From Xenoacremonium recifei (taxonomy: Eukaryota; Ascomycota; Sordariomycetes; Hypocreales; Nectriaceae), in contig WOFQ01000049.1 of NCBI GenBank assembly GCA_012184525.1, positions 1 to 64,000 on the forward strand: 64,000 nt of DNA, in the 5' to 3' direction. Shown here piece by piece: positions 10,609-22,902 of the stretch. Position 1 is the first letter of the stretch. Every line of letters starts with the position of its first letter. The translations under genes and the position numbers were made by a program. The notes under the pieces were generated by a model. It did not search any database. It was not told the DNA's origin and saw nothing but the letters and a program-made list of their open reading frames with translations.

Positions 10609-11945
10609 ATCAACCTCTTGCAATCTTTGTCATATTCCCTCAACTGCTGCATCTTTTTCTGAACAAACCGTGTCAATCCTGCACGTACCTCGTCGTCCAA
10701 TAATTCCACAGAAGCATCGCCATCTTTCAAACAATTGTTAAAGAGCACATCAACATCAAAACGTTTCCTTGCTGCATAGTTGAACCAGAATTGCTTTGTA
10801 GCCCACGACTCGCGCATACGAGTAGACAGAGGTGGCTCACCATGCGGCGTCTTTGTTGCCCCTTCAACTCGTTGCATTGCCTGCAAAAACTGCTCCAAGC
10901 GCGGCTCATAGGCAGCTAAGAAGTCTTCCATAGTCAAACCCCGAAAGAGAAATGAATCTGGTCCTGCCAGCAACAGCCACCACGGCGGTTCAAAGGCATA
11001 CTGGCTCGGCATGGCATTCGTGAATTCAAGATCAAGTACGGCCGTGATTCGCAGGGTTTCCGGGTCAATGAGCACATTTTGGGGTCGAAAGTCATCGCAG
11101 AAAAGCTTAAAAGAACCAGGATCGTTGTTGCAGTGCTTGTCGATCAACTGCCCAAATAGATGGCGGACGATGTACCGTTCCTGAGCATTCTCCGAGTTGC
11201 AGCACAGGTTTCTCTGGGTCCAGAGATGGATTATATGCTCTCGTGTAAGGGATTTGAAGTAGTCGCTTGCCGATTCAAAGGGGGCAGTGGGTAATTTTTC
11301 GACAGGGTAAAAGGCGGTGGTTGCTAACTCGTTCATGCTATAAGTCAGAGGTCTTGCGGTAACAGACCAGGTATTTGATATAGGATCCTTGGAGATTGCT
11401 CCGATGCGGGTGAAGTCAAATTGGGAGAGTTGAAGAATGATATCCGCGATTTGGTCAAAGACAGTATTTAACAGCCGGTTATCGATCTTGGGATTAAGGA
11501 AAAGTCTCTCCTTATCTACCGGGTCTTTGAGAATATCAGATAAATGTACACCGTCGACGAAATCTGAAATAATGAATGGCCCAAAGCGTTGTGGGCTGTC
11601 CCTGGTTAACCCCCAACTCAGCAAGCGGGGGATGGGGATCGTAGTCTTTTCGTGCAGAAATTTGATGATCTGAACCTCATTCGTGACCTTCTCATCTTGA
11701 AAGACCGTATATCCGGGTTTAGGGAATCGAATTATAGCATCCGGGCCGTCGTCGGTGAACGTGACTCGCAGGCAGAAGTTAAAAGAGCCCTCAAACCAGT
11801 CAATGACTTCTATAGCTTCACCACCTGGTCGGCGATGAGCAACAAATATCGCAATCTCGTCTGCTGCGTCAAGAATTCGGCCCTTCCACGCCTTCCACTG
11901 ATCATCCCCGACTTTCTCGGCTATTTCATCAAAGGTGGTTTTCAT
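10605..11945 (-). CDS. APH-like kinase family protein
   Basis: Intact single-exon member (446 residues) of the fungal aminoglycoside-phosphotransferase-like family (protein-kinase fold). The N-lobe has INCLRV-type strands (SFNFCLRVTF) and IIRFPKPG, followed by TNEVQIIKFLHEKTTIPIP. The catalytic loop reads FCDDFRPQNVLID, with D and N in place for catalysis and Mg2+ binding. The DFG equivalent is VLDLEF, followed by the characteristic PSQYAFEPPWWLLL. The natural substrate of these fungal proteins is not known, and resistance should not be assumed. The start at 11945 was preferred to 12062 because homology begins just after it. At least two decayed relatives occur in this window. Confidence 0.85.
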   Translation of the reverse strand: MKTTFDEIAEKVGDDQWKAWKGRILDAADEIAIFVAHRRPGGEAIEVIDWFEGSFNFCLRVTFTDDGPDAIIRFPKPGYTVFQDEKVTNEVQIIKFLHEKTTIPIPRLLSWGLTRDSPQRFGPFIISDFVDGVHLSDILKDPVDKERLFLNPKIDNRLLNTVFDQIADIILQLSQFDFTRIGAISKDPISNTWSVTARPLTYSMNELATTAFYPVEKLPTAPFESASDYFKSLTREHIIHLWTQRNLCCNSENAQERYIVRHLFGQLIDKHCNNDPGSFKLFCDDFRPQNVLIDPETLRITAVLDLEFTNAMPSQYAFEPPWWLLLAGPDSFLFRGLTMEDFLAAYEPRLEQFLQAMQRVEGATKTPHGEPPLSTRMRESWATKQFWFNYAARKRFDVDVLFNNCLKDGDASVELLDDEVRAGLTRFVQKKMQQLREYDKDCKRLI

Positions 11946-12457
11946 TGTTGTCAGGCGGTGAGGAACGTAACGAGGTTTGCTGTCCGCTGGAGTCGGCGCA
12001 TTGGAATGAGCATCAGGTTGACAGCATCTTCGCAGCCTATCGCAAATAACTACAAGCGACACGAACTCTTGAAGAGTTGACAGACTCTAGAGCTGAGAGA
12101 ACCCCACAATGCTGCGCTGGTAACCTTGTGTTAGTTGAGGCCCGGCGTGTTTCAGCAAATGTTAAAAAGCATGGGTTAACAACATCAGAAAATAAAGAAA
12201 ATAAATACTATCATTAAGAACTCTTGTTGAGGGATTACTCCCATGTTAAGCCTCTCCCTGATTAATTAATTGTGTGGAAGGTCTCGGCGATCAAATATCA
12301 TATTTGAGTTGGTGGTAAAGTATTGTAAATGTTAAAAGTGGGCGGATAGACATGGAAGCTTACGTCTTGGTGCCATATAAGTTAGGCGCAAACTTTGGCA
12401 AGACCAGCACCTGTCAGGGGAAACACATATCGCCCAATCAAGCGCCAGATCCTCGAT

Positions 12458-13290
12458 ATGCCCAACATGAAAGAGCTTGATGAACTCGACAATGAAGCAC
12501 AATTACGGGCTGCTAGGCGGCGAAACCCCCAATCAAGAACCATTGTAAGCTCTGCCACCCGTTATTAGACTGCACCTTGCCACCTAGTGTTGACTACTCT
12601 CGCAGTATTTCCGATTCGGCTGCCGTGTCCTAGCAGCAACAGGAGCCCAGTCTGATTGGCACCATCCCAATGTCTTACGACTTCAATTACACACCACTTT
12701 TTGGGACAAAATAATTATTTTGATCTTGTCCCTTCTTCCTAAGACCTGTGTGTCGTGGTTTCAAAGAAGATTCACGGAATGGGCTTTACCTCGGAAAATC
12801 GTGCTCAAGCAACAAAAACCAGACTGGGAGGAAGAATTTGACACCGAAAAGGCCACCTACGAACTTTTACGACCACTTCAAGGGACTCTCATTCCTAGGT
12901 GTTATGGCCAGATTGAGTATGACGGCGCCCGCGCGTTGATTCTCTCGGACATCGGCGGCGAATGCGTTGCTGAGCCAGAGGGTGCGGTTTTACGAGAACA
13001 GGAGTTGCGTCCGTTGTTTGAGAAGGCACTGAGAGCTCTTGCTGAACACGGCGTGTCCCATGATGATATCAAACTGGATAATTTCCACCTAGTCGATGAT
13101 GGCAACGAGGAAAAAATCATGGTGGTACATAGATTTGGAACGTGTGGACGTGGATCTGTCAAAGGAAGATTTCGAGTTCATGGCCATGTCTAATACCAAT
13201 CGACTAATGCGATGGTATAAGGGACATCTCGAAACCCTGGAGTATGATGGATTATTACTGCCTCGCAAGCATGCCGCGAAATCAGAGTAG
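12458..13290 (+). pseudogene. Frameshifted small protein-kinase-like gene
   Basis: Exon 1 is 12458-12544 and a 61-bp intron follows (12545-12605). The second exon then reads through a kinase-like fold: YFRFGCRVLAATG, the lysine strand KIVLKQQKPDW, TEKATYELLRPL, and the catalytic loop VSHDDIKLDNFHLVDD (D and N present). At about 13130 the frame is lost. The DFG-like strand IDLERVDVDL continues in the next frame and runs to a stop at 13288-13290. The shift lies between GAAAAAATC and GATTTGGAA, and no intron fits. It is a pseudogene, or a functional gene with a sequencing error in the A-run. The family is found in many ascomycetes and has no known substrate. Confidence 0.65.
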
Positions 13291-13739
13291 GATACCCATG
13301 GGGAAGTTCTAGGGTAGTTTCGTCTCCGCTCGAGACTAATACGGAGATCAGAGGACGAGACGTGCACCCAATTTTTGCTTTGTTTTTGCAGAAGGGGACT
13401 TCTAGGACTCCTAGGACTTCTCAGACTTCACCTCTCGTTGCTTTTTATGCTCTCTAGTGTTTCAATGGCTACGCGTCGAGCTCGCGCCTTGCTTGATCAT
13501 TGGTTGGAAAAACGTGCCGCCGTAAGAAGGGCGCAGCGTGAAGCAGGGTTTGTGATTCGATGTCACGAGCTGTGTGCACTGTGATTCGATGCAGCGAGCC
13601 GTGTGGCCTAAGTCAGGCTCAAATTACAAAATGAGTTGGGTAGGAACAAAACCCCGCGACGAAAGCTGACCCTCTCCTTCGGTCAACTTTCCTCTATTCT
13701 ACCCAATCTCCGAAATTCCTACCACTGTTCCGCTCAACT
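13291..13739. repeat. Intergenic stretch with a short tandem duplication
   Basis: No supported gene. At about 13554-13610 a 28-29-bp segment beginning GTGATTCGATG is repeated head to tail with a few differences (first unit ends CTGTGTGCACT, second CCGTGTGGCC). Short variants of AGGACTTCT cluster near 13396-13425. Confidence 0.5.
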
Positions 13740-14671
13740 ATGCCGGCAGACGTGTCGGAGTTCGAATTCGGTCTTAGCCATGTCGCCCAGCGAGAGAACT
13801 TTCCCGTTCTGCACCGCTTCCTGCAGACATTCCTCAAGGAGGTGCACGTAGAATTCTTCAAAGACAGATGTATCCATAAGAATCATCTCAGTCTGCTCTG
13901 TACCACGCACACCACCGTCAATACTACGAACAGTGGCGGCGAGCCTGTTGAACTCTCCGAGTTTAGGGTCTCGATGGATTTTGATCTTTCAACAATCCCT
14001 CCCGCCACGTATGGTTATGGCTATGACCCTAACCAAGCCATCCCCGGGCAAAGCTGGGAGACGGTGGGGATAATGACGATGAAGCTCAGAGAAGCCGACA
14101 GCGAATGCGAAACGGCGACAGTTAGCTTTCAGATGAAAGTAAAGCGGAACCTTCGGGCGGGAGATCTGATCTCTGTCTTCCAAGGGACCTTCCAGCCTAA
14201 TTATCCTCTCCAACCTCATCTCCCAGAAGGACCGCTAATCGATCTGACCCGCTTCCACTACCGCGTGAGACATCCTCCTACATCAGGCATGCATACAATC
14301 GGGCACCGCGATGTTATGTGAGTAGAGGAAAAGAGATGAGATGACTCGCTGACAATATCTCTAGCGCCCAGTGGTTGTCCAGACTGGTCCAGATGGATTT
14401 TTTTGACAGTAAGGCAACGGTGTCTGCTAGATACGTGATCGTCAACACGGAGTTTCAGAGCGAGTTCCCTGGCATAATGGGATGGGAGTACTACTATGAA
14501 CGAATACTCTATGATGCGCACGGAAACCGCCTAGTTTATATGAGGAAATCTCTGATCGAAAAGGCAATCTTCGATGAAAACGACCTGCTACGCATGGAAA
14601 GGTGCAAGTATAAGGCGATACCATACAGCCAGGAATGGAGGCCGGCGGGTTTTGCGGGAGCACCGAGATAG
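13740..14671 (+). CDS. Conserved-looking protein of unknown function
   Basis: Two exons (13740-14317 and 14365-14671) join cleanly as DVI|AQWLSRLVQMDFFDS and give 294 residues. No signal peptide or membrane segment is visible. The N-terminal part contains a His/Cys-rich stretch (CIHKNHLSLLCTTHTT). The remainder is mixed alpha/beta with many aromatic residues and MGWEYYYERILYD near the C-terminus. I recognise no domain. Codon use and splice sites are those of a normal expressed gene. It runs parallel to MTG1 but 450 bp away. Confidence 0.75.
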
Positions 14672-15124
14672 AAAGCAGAATGTTCGGGAATATACTTCCA
14701 GATGGGAGCGATGATTGATCTTAGGCAATGCCTCATATGCGCATCATGATCAATGAATAAAAGTCAATTGGGTTCTTTTCAATCTTCAATCGATGTACAT
14801 AGCGTGCTGTCGTGATAGTCTCGTTTAAGCACAGCGATCAGTGGAGGGAGTCCCGCCGCATTCCGGGGCTTCTTCTTTGGGGCAAACCTATACAGAGTAC
14901 GGAGTATAAGTAGCTTATCTTATCGACACCTCAGGCTCCGCCCCCCAAGGCTACTATGCAAGGCTATGTCTCGTCATTTTTCCACTCGGAAACATATGCT
15001 TGCAAACGCTCTACTCTCTAGTATTCCGGCCTCAGTCTACGCAGAGGCTTTCGGAAACTATCACATAATTCTCTCCAGAAAATGCCTCGAATAACAGACA
15101 TCGCTACCCGGTGATCAGACAACC
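14672..15124. other. Intergenic region upstream of MTG1
   Basis: Terminator region of the unknown gene and promoter of the GTPase gene. I see no further gene and no distinctive motif. Confidence 0.5.
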
Positions 15125-16129
15125 ATGGCGCACTTCGTTCCCCGGCAATCGTTCGCGATACCCAACTCCATCCCCAAGACCTACTACCTCGGCCACCATG
15201 CCGCCGGCCAAGCCAAAATCGTCAAGACCCTCTCGAACATCTCCTTGATCCTCGAATGCCGCGACTTCCGCCTCCCCCTATCGACCCACAATCTCCAGCT
15301 CGAACGTGCGCTGGCCGGCCGCGATCGCATCGTCGTATACACAAAATCCGACCTCGGGTCTGATTCGCCCAGCGCGGTAGCCGCTCTGCGCCGACTCTAT
15401 GGCGATCGGATTGTCTTTTGGGACAAGAACAAGGCGTCTGCGACGAAGGGGCTGCTGAGGAAGGTCAAGGAGGTTGCGAAGGCAGTGGATTCGCTGACGG
15501 GGATGCGCGCTCTGATCGTGGGCATGCCCAACGTCGGGAAGAGTACGTTGCTCAACGCATTGAGGAGGACGGGCACTCCTGAGCGAACGGCAAAAGTGGC
15601 CAAGACTGGTGATCAGGCCGGAGTCACCCGCAAAGTCGGGACACCAGTGCGGATCCTGGAATCCGAGGAAAACGGCGGCGTAGGAGATGGCGTATACGTG
15701 CTGGACACACCGGGTATATTCCAGCCCTATGTCGACGATGGGGAAACCATGATCAAGATCGCCATGGTCCAAGGCATCAAGAAGGGCCTGATACCAGACG
15801 AGATTCTGGTTGACTATCTGTTATACCGGATGAACCTCCTTGACCCTAAGATGTACGCTCGATACAGCGAGCCCACGAACGATGTCAATGACTTCCTTAC
15901 TGCGGCCGCCAAGAAAGAAGGCAAGTTGAAAGGCGGAGGCCTGCCAAACTGGCAGGATGCTGCTGCCCGAGTCTTGTCTCAATGGCGGAACGGGAACCTG
16001 GGGAAATTCGTCCTTGATGATTTGTCAGATGAAGCAGTCCAAGAACATCAGGCTCGCATTATAGATCCTAAGATGAGTCTAAACCAGGCGAAGAAGCAAC
16101 AAAAACAAGCTCGAGCAGCAGAAAAGTAA
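15125..16129 (+). CDS. MTG1: Mitochondrial ribosome-assembly GTPase MTG1
   Basis: Member of the circularly permuted YlqF/RbgA GTPase family, acting in late assembly of the mitochondrial large ribosomal subunit at the inner membrane. Single exon, 334 residues. Motifs come in the permuted order: ILECRDFRLPLST (DAR-like element), YTKSDLG (G4), then GMPNVGKSTLLNAL (G1/P-loop), the G2 threonine region GVTRKVGTPVR, and DTPGIFQP (G3). The basic N-terminus (FVPRQSFAIPNSIPKTYYLGHH) suits an import sequence. The C-terminal extension is lysine-rich (QAKKQQKQARAAEK). Length and motifs match fungal Mtg1 well. Confidence 0.92.
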   Translation: MAHFVPRQSFAIPNSIPKTYYLGHHAAGQAKIVKTLSNISLILECRDFRLPLSTHNLQLERALAGRDRIVVYTKSDLGSDSPSAVAALRRLYGDRIVFWDKNKASATKGLLRKVKEVAKAVDSLTGMRALIVGMPNVGKSTLLNALRRTGTPERTAKVAKTGDQAGVTRKVGTPVRILESEENGGVGDGVYVLDTPGIFQPYVDDGETMIKIAMVQGIKKGLIPDEILVDYLLYRMNLLDPKMYARYSEPTNDVNDFLTAAAKKEGKLKGGGLPNWQDAAARVLSQWRNGNLGKFVLDDLSDEAVQEHQARIIDPKMSLNQAKKQQKQARAAEK

Positions 16130-16479
16130 TAGCAATGTATAATATTCACGACAGTTGTCTGTCAAGTTCCCTAGATACCTTATACCCTCAAATCCATCAG
16201 ACTCGTTGAAAACTCATACCTAACCGCCAGTTCCAGGCACACGATTCCAATTTCATTCCTAACCGCGTGGGGATCCATTTTAGTGTTACAAAAGAGAACG
16301 TGAAGAACAAAACCGATAAATGGGCTTCCCCTGGCTCACAATATGAGCAATGATATGAGGTGCCTCTGGATACAGATGGTTGACGCCAAACAATGTCTCT
16401 CCCCGAACGCCTTCTTGAAGTCCATTCATAACAGTAATTCTGCGTCATCTTGTGACGACAAGGAAATTGCTGCAAGTCG

Positions 16480-18987
16480 TTATGCGTATTGGTTCTGCCA
16501 CTTGACCATATCACGTGTCAGAACATCCATCATCTCCATGCAACTAAGATCCTTGAACTCTTTCGGATGAGAAGAGTCTGGTGGCGTATCTTCTCGAGGT
16601 ACATCGGCTTGCTTGTCGGTAGGCACGTTGGGTTGGTGCATTGGGGTGTGCCAAGGAGATGACTCCCCGCTGTCGAAGAGTGAACCAGGGTTGGATTCAG
16701 CGGCGAGATCGACCTGCGTCCTGGAAATGAAGTCCATAATAGCGCCAACACGACGCTTCATGTCCATCATGCTCAACTTGGGAGCCGCAGCCCTCTTGCC
16801 ATGCCGGTGGTGGTCAGACCTCGAGTGTCCCCCTTCCTCCCCGGTCTTGTGAAGGTCTCTTGACATTGATCTGCCCGGAGAGCGGCTACTGTCGAGATCA
16901 CGATCTCTCGTGTACTGGTTCCTGCCCTTGCCCTTTTTGTGATGCCTGGCTGCTCGTTTGTGTGTCGTTGGGGCGGGATGGGCATGAGGGGACTCAGGAA
17001 CGGGTGTCGGTTCCTCCATTCTCTCTTGGTATATTGGGACCTCGACGCTCTCCGAGATTGGTGTTCCGGCGGCGACCTGGTGTAGCTCTTCGGAAAAATC
17101 AGAATCTGCAAACTCGTTAGAAACAGTGTAGGCAGCGTGCCATTCGGGGACCAACACCAACCTTCTTCGCGACGTCTGTCGTTGCGCCCTTTGCGCTTGT
17201 TTGCAGGTTCTTGACGCTGTTTGCTCTTGTCATCTTTGTCCGTCCTACGCGTCGTTGAAAGTCTGTCGACCTCTGCTGCCTTTTCTGCGTCGTCCGTGTC
17301 TTCTGCATCAGCGACTTCCTCCATGTCGGCATTGTCTCCAGTATCTCCTGTGGCGTCGAGGTCCTTCCCATTCTCTTGATCCTTCGCATCCTTTCCGGTG
17401 TCTTCGTCCTCCGGGTCGTTGGGATTCCTCTCGCTCGCCGTATCCTTGGCACCATGTGCGCTTTCTGGCTTTTCGACAATCTCCGAAGCAAGCGCGCCCT
17501 CCGCATTGCCAACTTCCTCTATGATCTCTGTGTTCTTTGCACCGTCCCCTTTGTCGACATTCTTGGCGCCGCCGACTGCTTGTGACTTCTCAGGTGGCCT
17601 CGTAAGGGCCTCGCTCTGAGCCGATTCTGCACCCTCGTTCTCGGCGTGCACCACCTTCTCCGGACCTACTGCGTCACTCGCCCTTTCAAATGCGCGTTGC
17701 GTTTCCTTAGGGGCCTCCTCCAGATCTGCCATATCTGTATCATCTCTGGTCTCCAGGGTTTCGACCTTCGTCTTCTCGGCGGACCTTTCTCTCGTAGATT
17801 TAAGGTGACGAGGCTTCCTCATGATGCTATTGATGATGGGTTCCTCCTCGTCATCGTCTTGATCGAATACGTCGATTGCCGGGGCTTGCAGTGGTGAGGT
17901 TGATCCAGAGCTGGTACGTTGTCGCTTGATTCCTTGAGGATGCCTTAAAGAGCCGTATTTCACCAAGGGTATATTGTCAGTTGACGTCGAGTCGTCGCTT
18001 TCACTCCGCCCTCGTTTCGCACGTCTTGTCGTGCTCGTAGTGCTTGTTTCGGGTTTTGAGTTGGGAGCATCCTCCTTGCTAGCTTCAATAGCACGAAGTA
18101 ATTGCTCATCTTCGTAAGCTCGGTCACGGCTGTTCATCGTTGAGCGGCGTTTCGAGGTTTGGGTCGCGGGAGGCAGTCGAGAGGTTTTGGTGCCCGAGTT
18201 TCTCGGTGACCGAGCAGTTTCTTTTGCAATTGATGCAGATCGGGATGCAGTGCGCGCAGGACGGTGGAGGGGAGCATATTTGGAATATTTTTGGCTGTTG
18301 GGTGGTACTTGTCAGCGGGAGCAGATTCGGAAAACGTAACGCCGAGAGAAAAGTGAACGAAGAGTGAACGGTGGGCGTGCAGGAAGAGTGATCTTGAAGC
18401 ACAGAGTGATAAGAAAGTGAAGAGAATACTTACCCATTGCTCGCTGTATGAATCTTGTGCAAATCCTTCCGACACTGCTCGCAGAAATACTCATCCGGTG
18501 AGCTTTCGGCACTGAAGATGCCGACACACGCGCCATGCTGCCACACTTTACATATATCGCACTGAACGAAGAAGCCCGTAACATCGTCAGACAGTTCAGT
18601 CGCCGCAAAGAAGTCGGCGTCAGGCCCTTCCACAGGTGGGCGACCTGGGTAGTCCTCAGATCCGCAGATACAACGGACAGCCTCGTCTTCTTCCTCTAGG
18701 AGATCGTCGCTTCCAGTCGCCATATCGAGGCTATCGAATCTGGAGACTTTGTCGGCATCGTCATCGTGACCGCGCCTCCTTCGTCGGCCGAGAAGTGTAT
18801 CGTCGAAGTCTTCTGGGGGTTCTGAGGAGAGACTGACGCTCGGGGTCGACTTGATGGACGAGGGTTTGTTGACAGATCTGGTGGCTCGCTCTTGACGACT
18901 GGAGGTGCTGGACGAGCCGGAAGACTGCTGAGACTGCGAGTTGGTCGCGCGGGCCCTGGAGGATCGACGCGGCGAGAGAGGTGCCAT
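16480..18987 (-). CDS. CTI6: PHD-finger protein, Rpd3L subunit Cti6-like
   Basis: Probable histone-deacetylase (Rpd3L) subunit linking it to Cyc8-Tup1 repression, nuclear. Three exons fit: 18987-18434, 18294-17162 and 17105-16480, giving 770 residues. A PHD finger lies around residues 104-180 (VRCICG, FFVQCDICKVWQHGACVGI, YFCEQCRKDLHK). After the first intron comes QKYSKYAPLHR and then the helix YEDEQLLRAIEASKED, both characteristic of fungal Cti6. A long acidic low-complexity middle follows (E/D/K-rich, residues about 300-550). The conserved C-terminus contains MMDMKRRVGAIMDFISRTQVD and CMEMMDVLTRDMVKWQNQYA. The assignment rests on domain order and flanking motifs, not alignment. Confidence 0.85.
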
Positions 18988-20810
18988 TGAGGCTGACGGT
19001 TGGAACGATTCGTACAGGAAGTGCGCGACAAGAGGAGAATTTCGGACAGTACAATTCGGGCCAGGCAGAAGGTTCGTGAATCTGACCGAAGAAGAATCGA
19101 GCGCAAGCCCTATGGGGAGAATTGAGAGTGTCGAGGAGGCGAGAGGTGCTCGGCTTCTCGCGTGGTCCTTGAGGGAGAGAAGAGGAGACGAGGGCGACGC
19201 TTATGACAGAGACTTCGAGCAAGGGCGTAGTCGAGTTTGACCAGTGATCATGACTGACGCGTGCAAGAGAGTCGCAGTCATGACACGGGAAGACTTCGAG
19301 GAGGCGATTCAGAGTCGACGATTGCGGCGAGGATCCGTGACAAGAGAAGCACTGGGAAGAAGAACGAGAGAGGAGGATGGCCGGCTGGGCGTGGGCTTTG
19401 CTTCGTCCGGGGCCGGCGAGAGGGTCCAGGTCTGCCTTAGTCCAGGTCGCCTGGCAGGAGCTCTCGAGACGGGACCGCCCACTTGCCTTGCGCGCGAGGT
19501 GGATGCGCTTGGGACGGGATTGGGAGTGCATACGGAGGTACGTACCCCCACGGTGGCGGCGGCTAGATAATGCGGAGTTAGTGTCACCAGCCGGCAGCCT
19601 GCATCATCTCGTGCGGAGAAGCCTTTCCCGGATAATCTATGGCTAGCAGGCACTGAGGTGATCCCATGGGTGGCATGTTCTGCAGTTGAAAGTCAGCCTC
19701 TGAGAGGAAGTTCTGGACGTGTAGCACACGACCTCTTCTGGGAAGATACTCTAGAGGCTAATTGGGCCGGAACAGGGCGTCGGTCGTGATTCATGACTTG
19801 GTGCTGTTCGTCCGATGAGTTGGCAAAGTTGCTTGTGACAAGGACGCCCCAAACTCTGTCCGAGCCACAGCAAGCCACACTCCATCACGACTTATCTGCA
19901 ACACGCTTACATAATGTCTCACATCCTTGCACACCTCCTAATCCATCACACAGCGGGTGCAGAGGCACTATGAAATGCTGCCATTTGCAATCAAAAGGTG
20001 GTACACGGAATCACCTCCGACAACGACCCCTCAAAAACCCGCACCCCCTCCTCCTTTTGCTGAGGTGGTAATACTCTTCCACGACCGACCGACTCCGGCA
20101 GTCTCGCTCCTTCCGAATTCCTGCACCGCGATTTTTTTGGGCAACTGCAGAGGCATATCCGGGTTGTCTCTTGCCCAGAGTGTGGGCTTGTCAGTTGGGT
20201 AAGGCCCCAACGTCAGGATCCGCAAGACAACCTCGGCCTCTCTGTGTGCAGGCCAGCGGGAGAAAGGACAACTCTGGATCACCTTTAGCCAGAGCCAACC
20301 AGCTTGTTTATTGTTTTGCGGGAACAGGGACTTTGCTGCTTGGCCTGGAGAAACGTTGCTGCTGTGGCTTTGCTCTGGAGCGTTGACGTGTACAAGCGTT
20401 GTATCGCTTATTAGGTCCGCATCTGACCGGCCGCAGAACGACGCAGAACCTACGTCGAAGGCACGACTCGAACTCTTTCCCCTCGTCGATTCCCGAACAC
20501 TATTTCGAGCAAGTGTATCTTAGCTCACGACCAATATTTGCTGTCTGGCACCTTCCTTCGCTTACCTAGGTTCCGTTCCAGCAGGAAGGAACAACTCAGA
20601 CCTTGCGTTGCTTCAGGTTGCTGCAGGCTCCTTCCGCTTCGCAGAGCAACTCGCTCCTGCGTCTTCCAGGTCGCTTAGAAATTCCAATGTACGATGTGTG
20701 ATGGGTAGGTCGCGAGCCCTCTCTCTCATTCGAACAGACCTCATGTCTGTCTTTCTCTTTGACCGAGCCAAGAAACCACCAATCCTCTCCAATCACCGCA
20801 AGATCGCACC
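18988..20810. other. Divergent 1.8-kb intergenic region
   Basis: Lies between the divergent Cti6-like gene and the unknown gene at 20811. Open frames occur on both strands around 19.1-19.6 kb, but they overlap one another in several frames and show no protein-like pattern, so I read them as GC-rich chance frames in leaders and promoters. No RNA gene was seen. Confidence 0.5.
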
Positions 20811-22902
20811 ATGAGTCTTTGCCGTATTCTTCGGGCCATCATAGGCCGCATCCGTTTGATATGTTCATCAACTTCCCGCGCTGTTCAAGAGTTCTACCAT
20901 GATGTGTTGAAGCCTTTGCTGACCCGGTTGTTCGATTTGTTGGATGCAGAAGAAGACCCCAGAATGTCGCCAGATACTGTATCGTCATTGTTTCCCGATC
21001 GTCCTATCCGACCACTGCCGAAACGACGGCTTCGCGAGCGACTCTCTCCCGAGGTTGCTGATTCGATAAAATACCCCCCGTCGCCCGAGGAGAACGCCCC
21101 CCTCTTCTACTATCCTCCGTACAATTCGAAAGATGAGGCGCGGTCGCAGCGCTCGCAAACAAGCAACCGGGGTGAACAAAGTCGTCGGGGGGATGTCGAG
21201 CGAAATTACACTCCTCGGCAGAATGGCCGGGACGCTGCAGATGCCGACGTGGAGGGAACTTCGTCGCGGGGAATCTTTGTTACACGAACCACCCCTGATG
21301 CTGTGACTCGAGGCGCTCGAGGCCCTTCCCGATCAAATCAAACCCGGCATACAAACCCACAACCCCCTCCTTCGACAACATCATCGGTCGATGGTTACGA
21401 CTCGTTCGAAAACACAAATAACAAGAAGAAGCGAAAGATACCTTCTGCTGGGGACTCGCTGCTCGCCGGGGCACATGCCCTCAATGCGGAACTTGCCTCG
21501 CTCACCATGTCAAAAGGAACATCTTCTACCGGAGATGAGTCCCGCGGTGGTGACCGATATGCTGCTCACCCCTATGCGCCTATCCAAAATGCCAACACTC
21601 TGATGAGCGGCATCCCGGGCATTTCAGGGCCAGGTAGAGGTCGACTCATCCGATCCAGAAATACACGGAGCCCTCTTCGAACGCTGCCGGATGGGAGCAA
21701 TACATGGGCTGGACGAAGAGCGGCCCAGTCCCTTCTAGCACCACCGGGTAAGTTGATTTCTTTCCATATCTGCAGGTTTTTCCTAGTGCTTTTGTCGCTT
21801 TGCGATGTATGCGGGGTAATCACACTGCACGCGATCTCGAGATTCGATGCTGTCACTTGCCTGGATTGGGAGACAGTTGCGGACCATGTCCTCTTGAGTT
21901 TCCTTTGTAAACATGATGGCCGGACGCTCTTGCATTAGCTGTCAAACTACCAACGGTCCTTCCCACTGATCTTGCATTGGACTCTTTTCTTCCCATTCCT
22001 CGACTGCCCATCCTTGGACTGACACGTTTCTTTTCACTTGTAGCATACGACGGGGGCGGTATCATTTCAAACGCCATAGCGAACGCGGAGAAGTTTCGAC
22101 CCCAGGGTCAAGAAAACGTCAGTCTTCTTGAACAGCATTTCTCGACAGGAAAATCCAACCCGACTGCTGGCCAGTTCACCTTCACGTGCGACTCGCAAGT
22201 GCCTGGCACTCTGCAATGGCCTGGTAAGCTCAGTTGAATGTCTTGGCTAGTGTGTACTGACGTAGGACTTTGATAGGTCGTTCAAATAAACAAAGCGTTG
22301 GAACCCAGACCATGGGCAATACACCTGCAAGGCCAGGTGCATCTGCTAATACGCACCCTGGCACTTCGAAAACTACTACAGCACCACGGCCGAAAGGACG
22401 TCGGCAAGCCCGGAGAGAATTGGAGAAAGAGCTCCGTCTCACAGCACGGGAACGTAAAGAATTTGCACTTGAGGATTACTTCAACAATCCTCCTAAACCT
22501 GAAGACATTTGGATCTGTGAGCTATGCGAGTACGAACGTATCTTTGGAGAACCACCTCGAGCTCTCATTCGGAGATATGAAATGAAGGACAGAAAGCAAC
22601 GCCTGGAGGAGCTAGATCGCAAAAGGCTCCTGGAGAAGGCGAAGGCGAAGAGCAGGAAAGCCAAAAAGACCGGCAGCAAGCTGCCTACTAAAGCTGGGCA
22701 GGCATCTGGCGACACGATGCCACAGGGCCAGCCGCCGAACCCGGCAAACCCGCCAGCTCCCCAAGCGCCAGCGCCAGCGCCAGCGCCAGCTTCTGGTGGT
22801 ATACGGACTGGTCCCTCTCAAGCGACCGGCAATACGGCAGATCCAACCAAGGACCGCGGGGGCACGTTCACGAGGCAGCAAGGGTTTCTTTCAGCTGCGT
22901 AG
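20811..22902 (+). CDS. Conserved fungal protein of unknown function
   Basis: Three exons (20811-21747, 22044-22223, 22277-22902) give 580 residues. The first intron is long for this genome (296 bp). The N-terminus is a basic amphipathic stretch (CRILRAIIGRIRLICSSTSR) followed by FYHDVLKPLLTRLFDLLDAEE. The middle is disordered and rich in S, R, P and N. The C-terminal region has an ordered block with a WICELCEYERIFGEPP segment (two closely spaced cysteines), then RALIRRYEMKDRKQRLEELD, a lysine/arginine-rich helix, and a PAPAPAPA tail. I do not recognise a named domain. The WICELCEYE block looks like the functional core. Confidence 0.8.

Noticed and set aside
13115..13145. Intron repairing the small kinase frameshift
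   Set aside because: The GTACATAG stretch is only 8 nt, and no longer pair keeps the catalytic loop and DFG-like strand.
19244..19653. Overlapping frames of about 90-114 codons on both strands
   Set aside because: All frames are open because of GC-rich composition. The translations are arginine/proline-rich noise without splice support.
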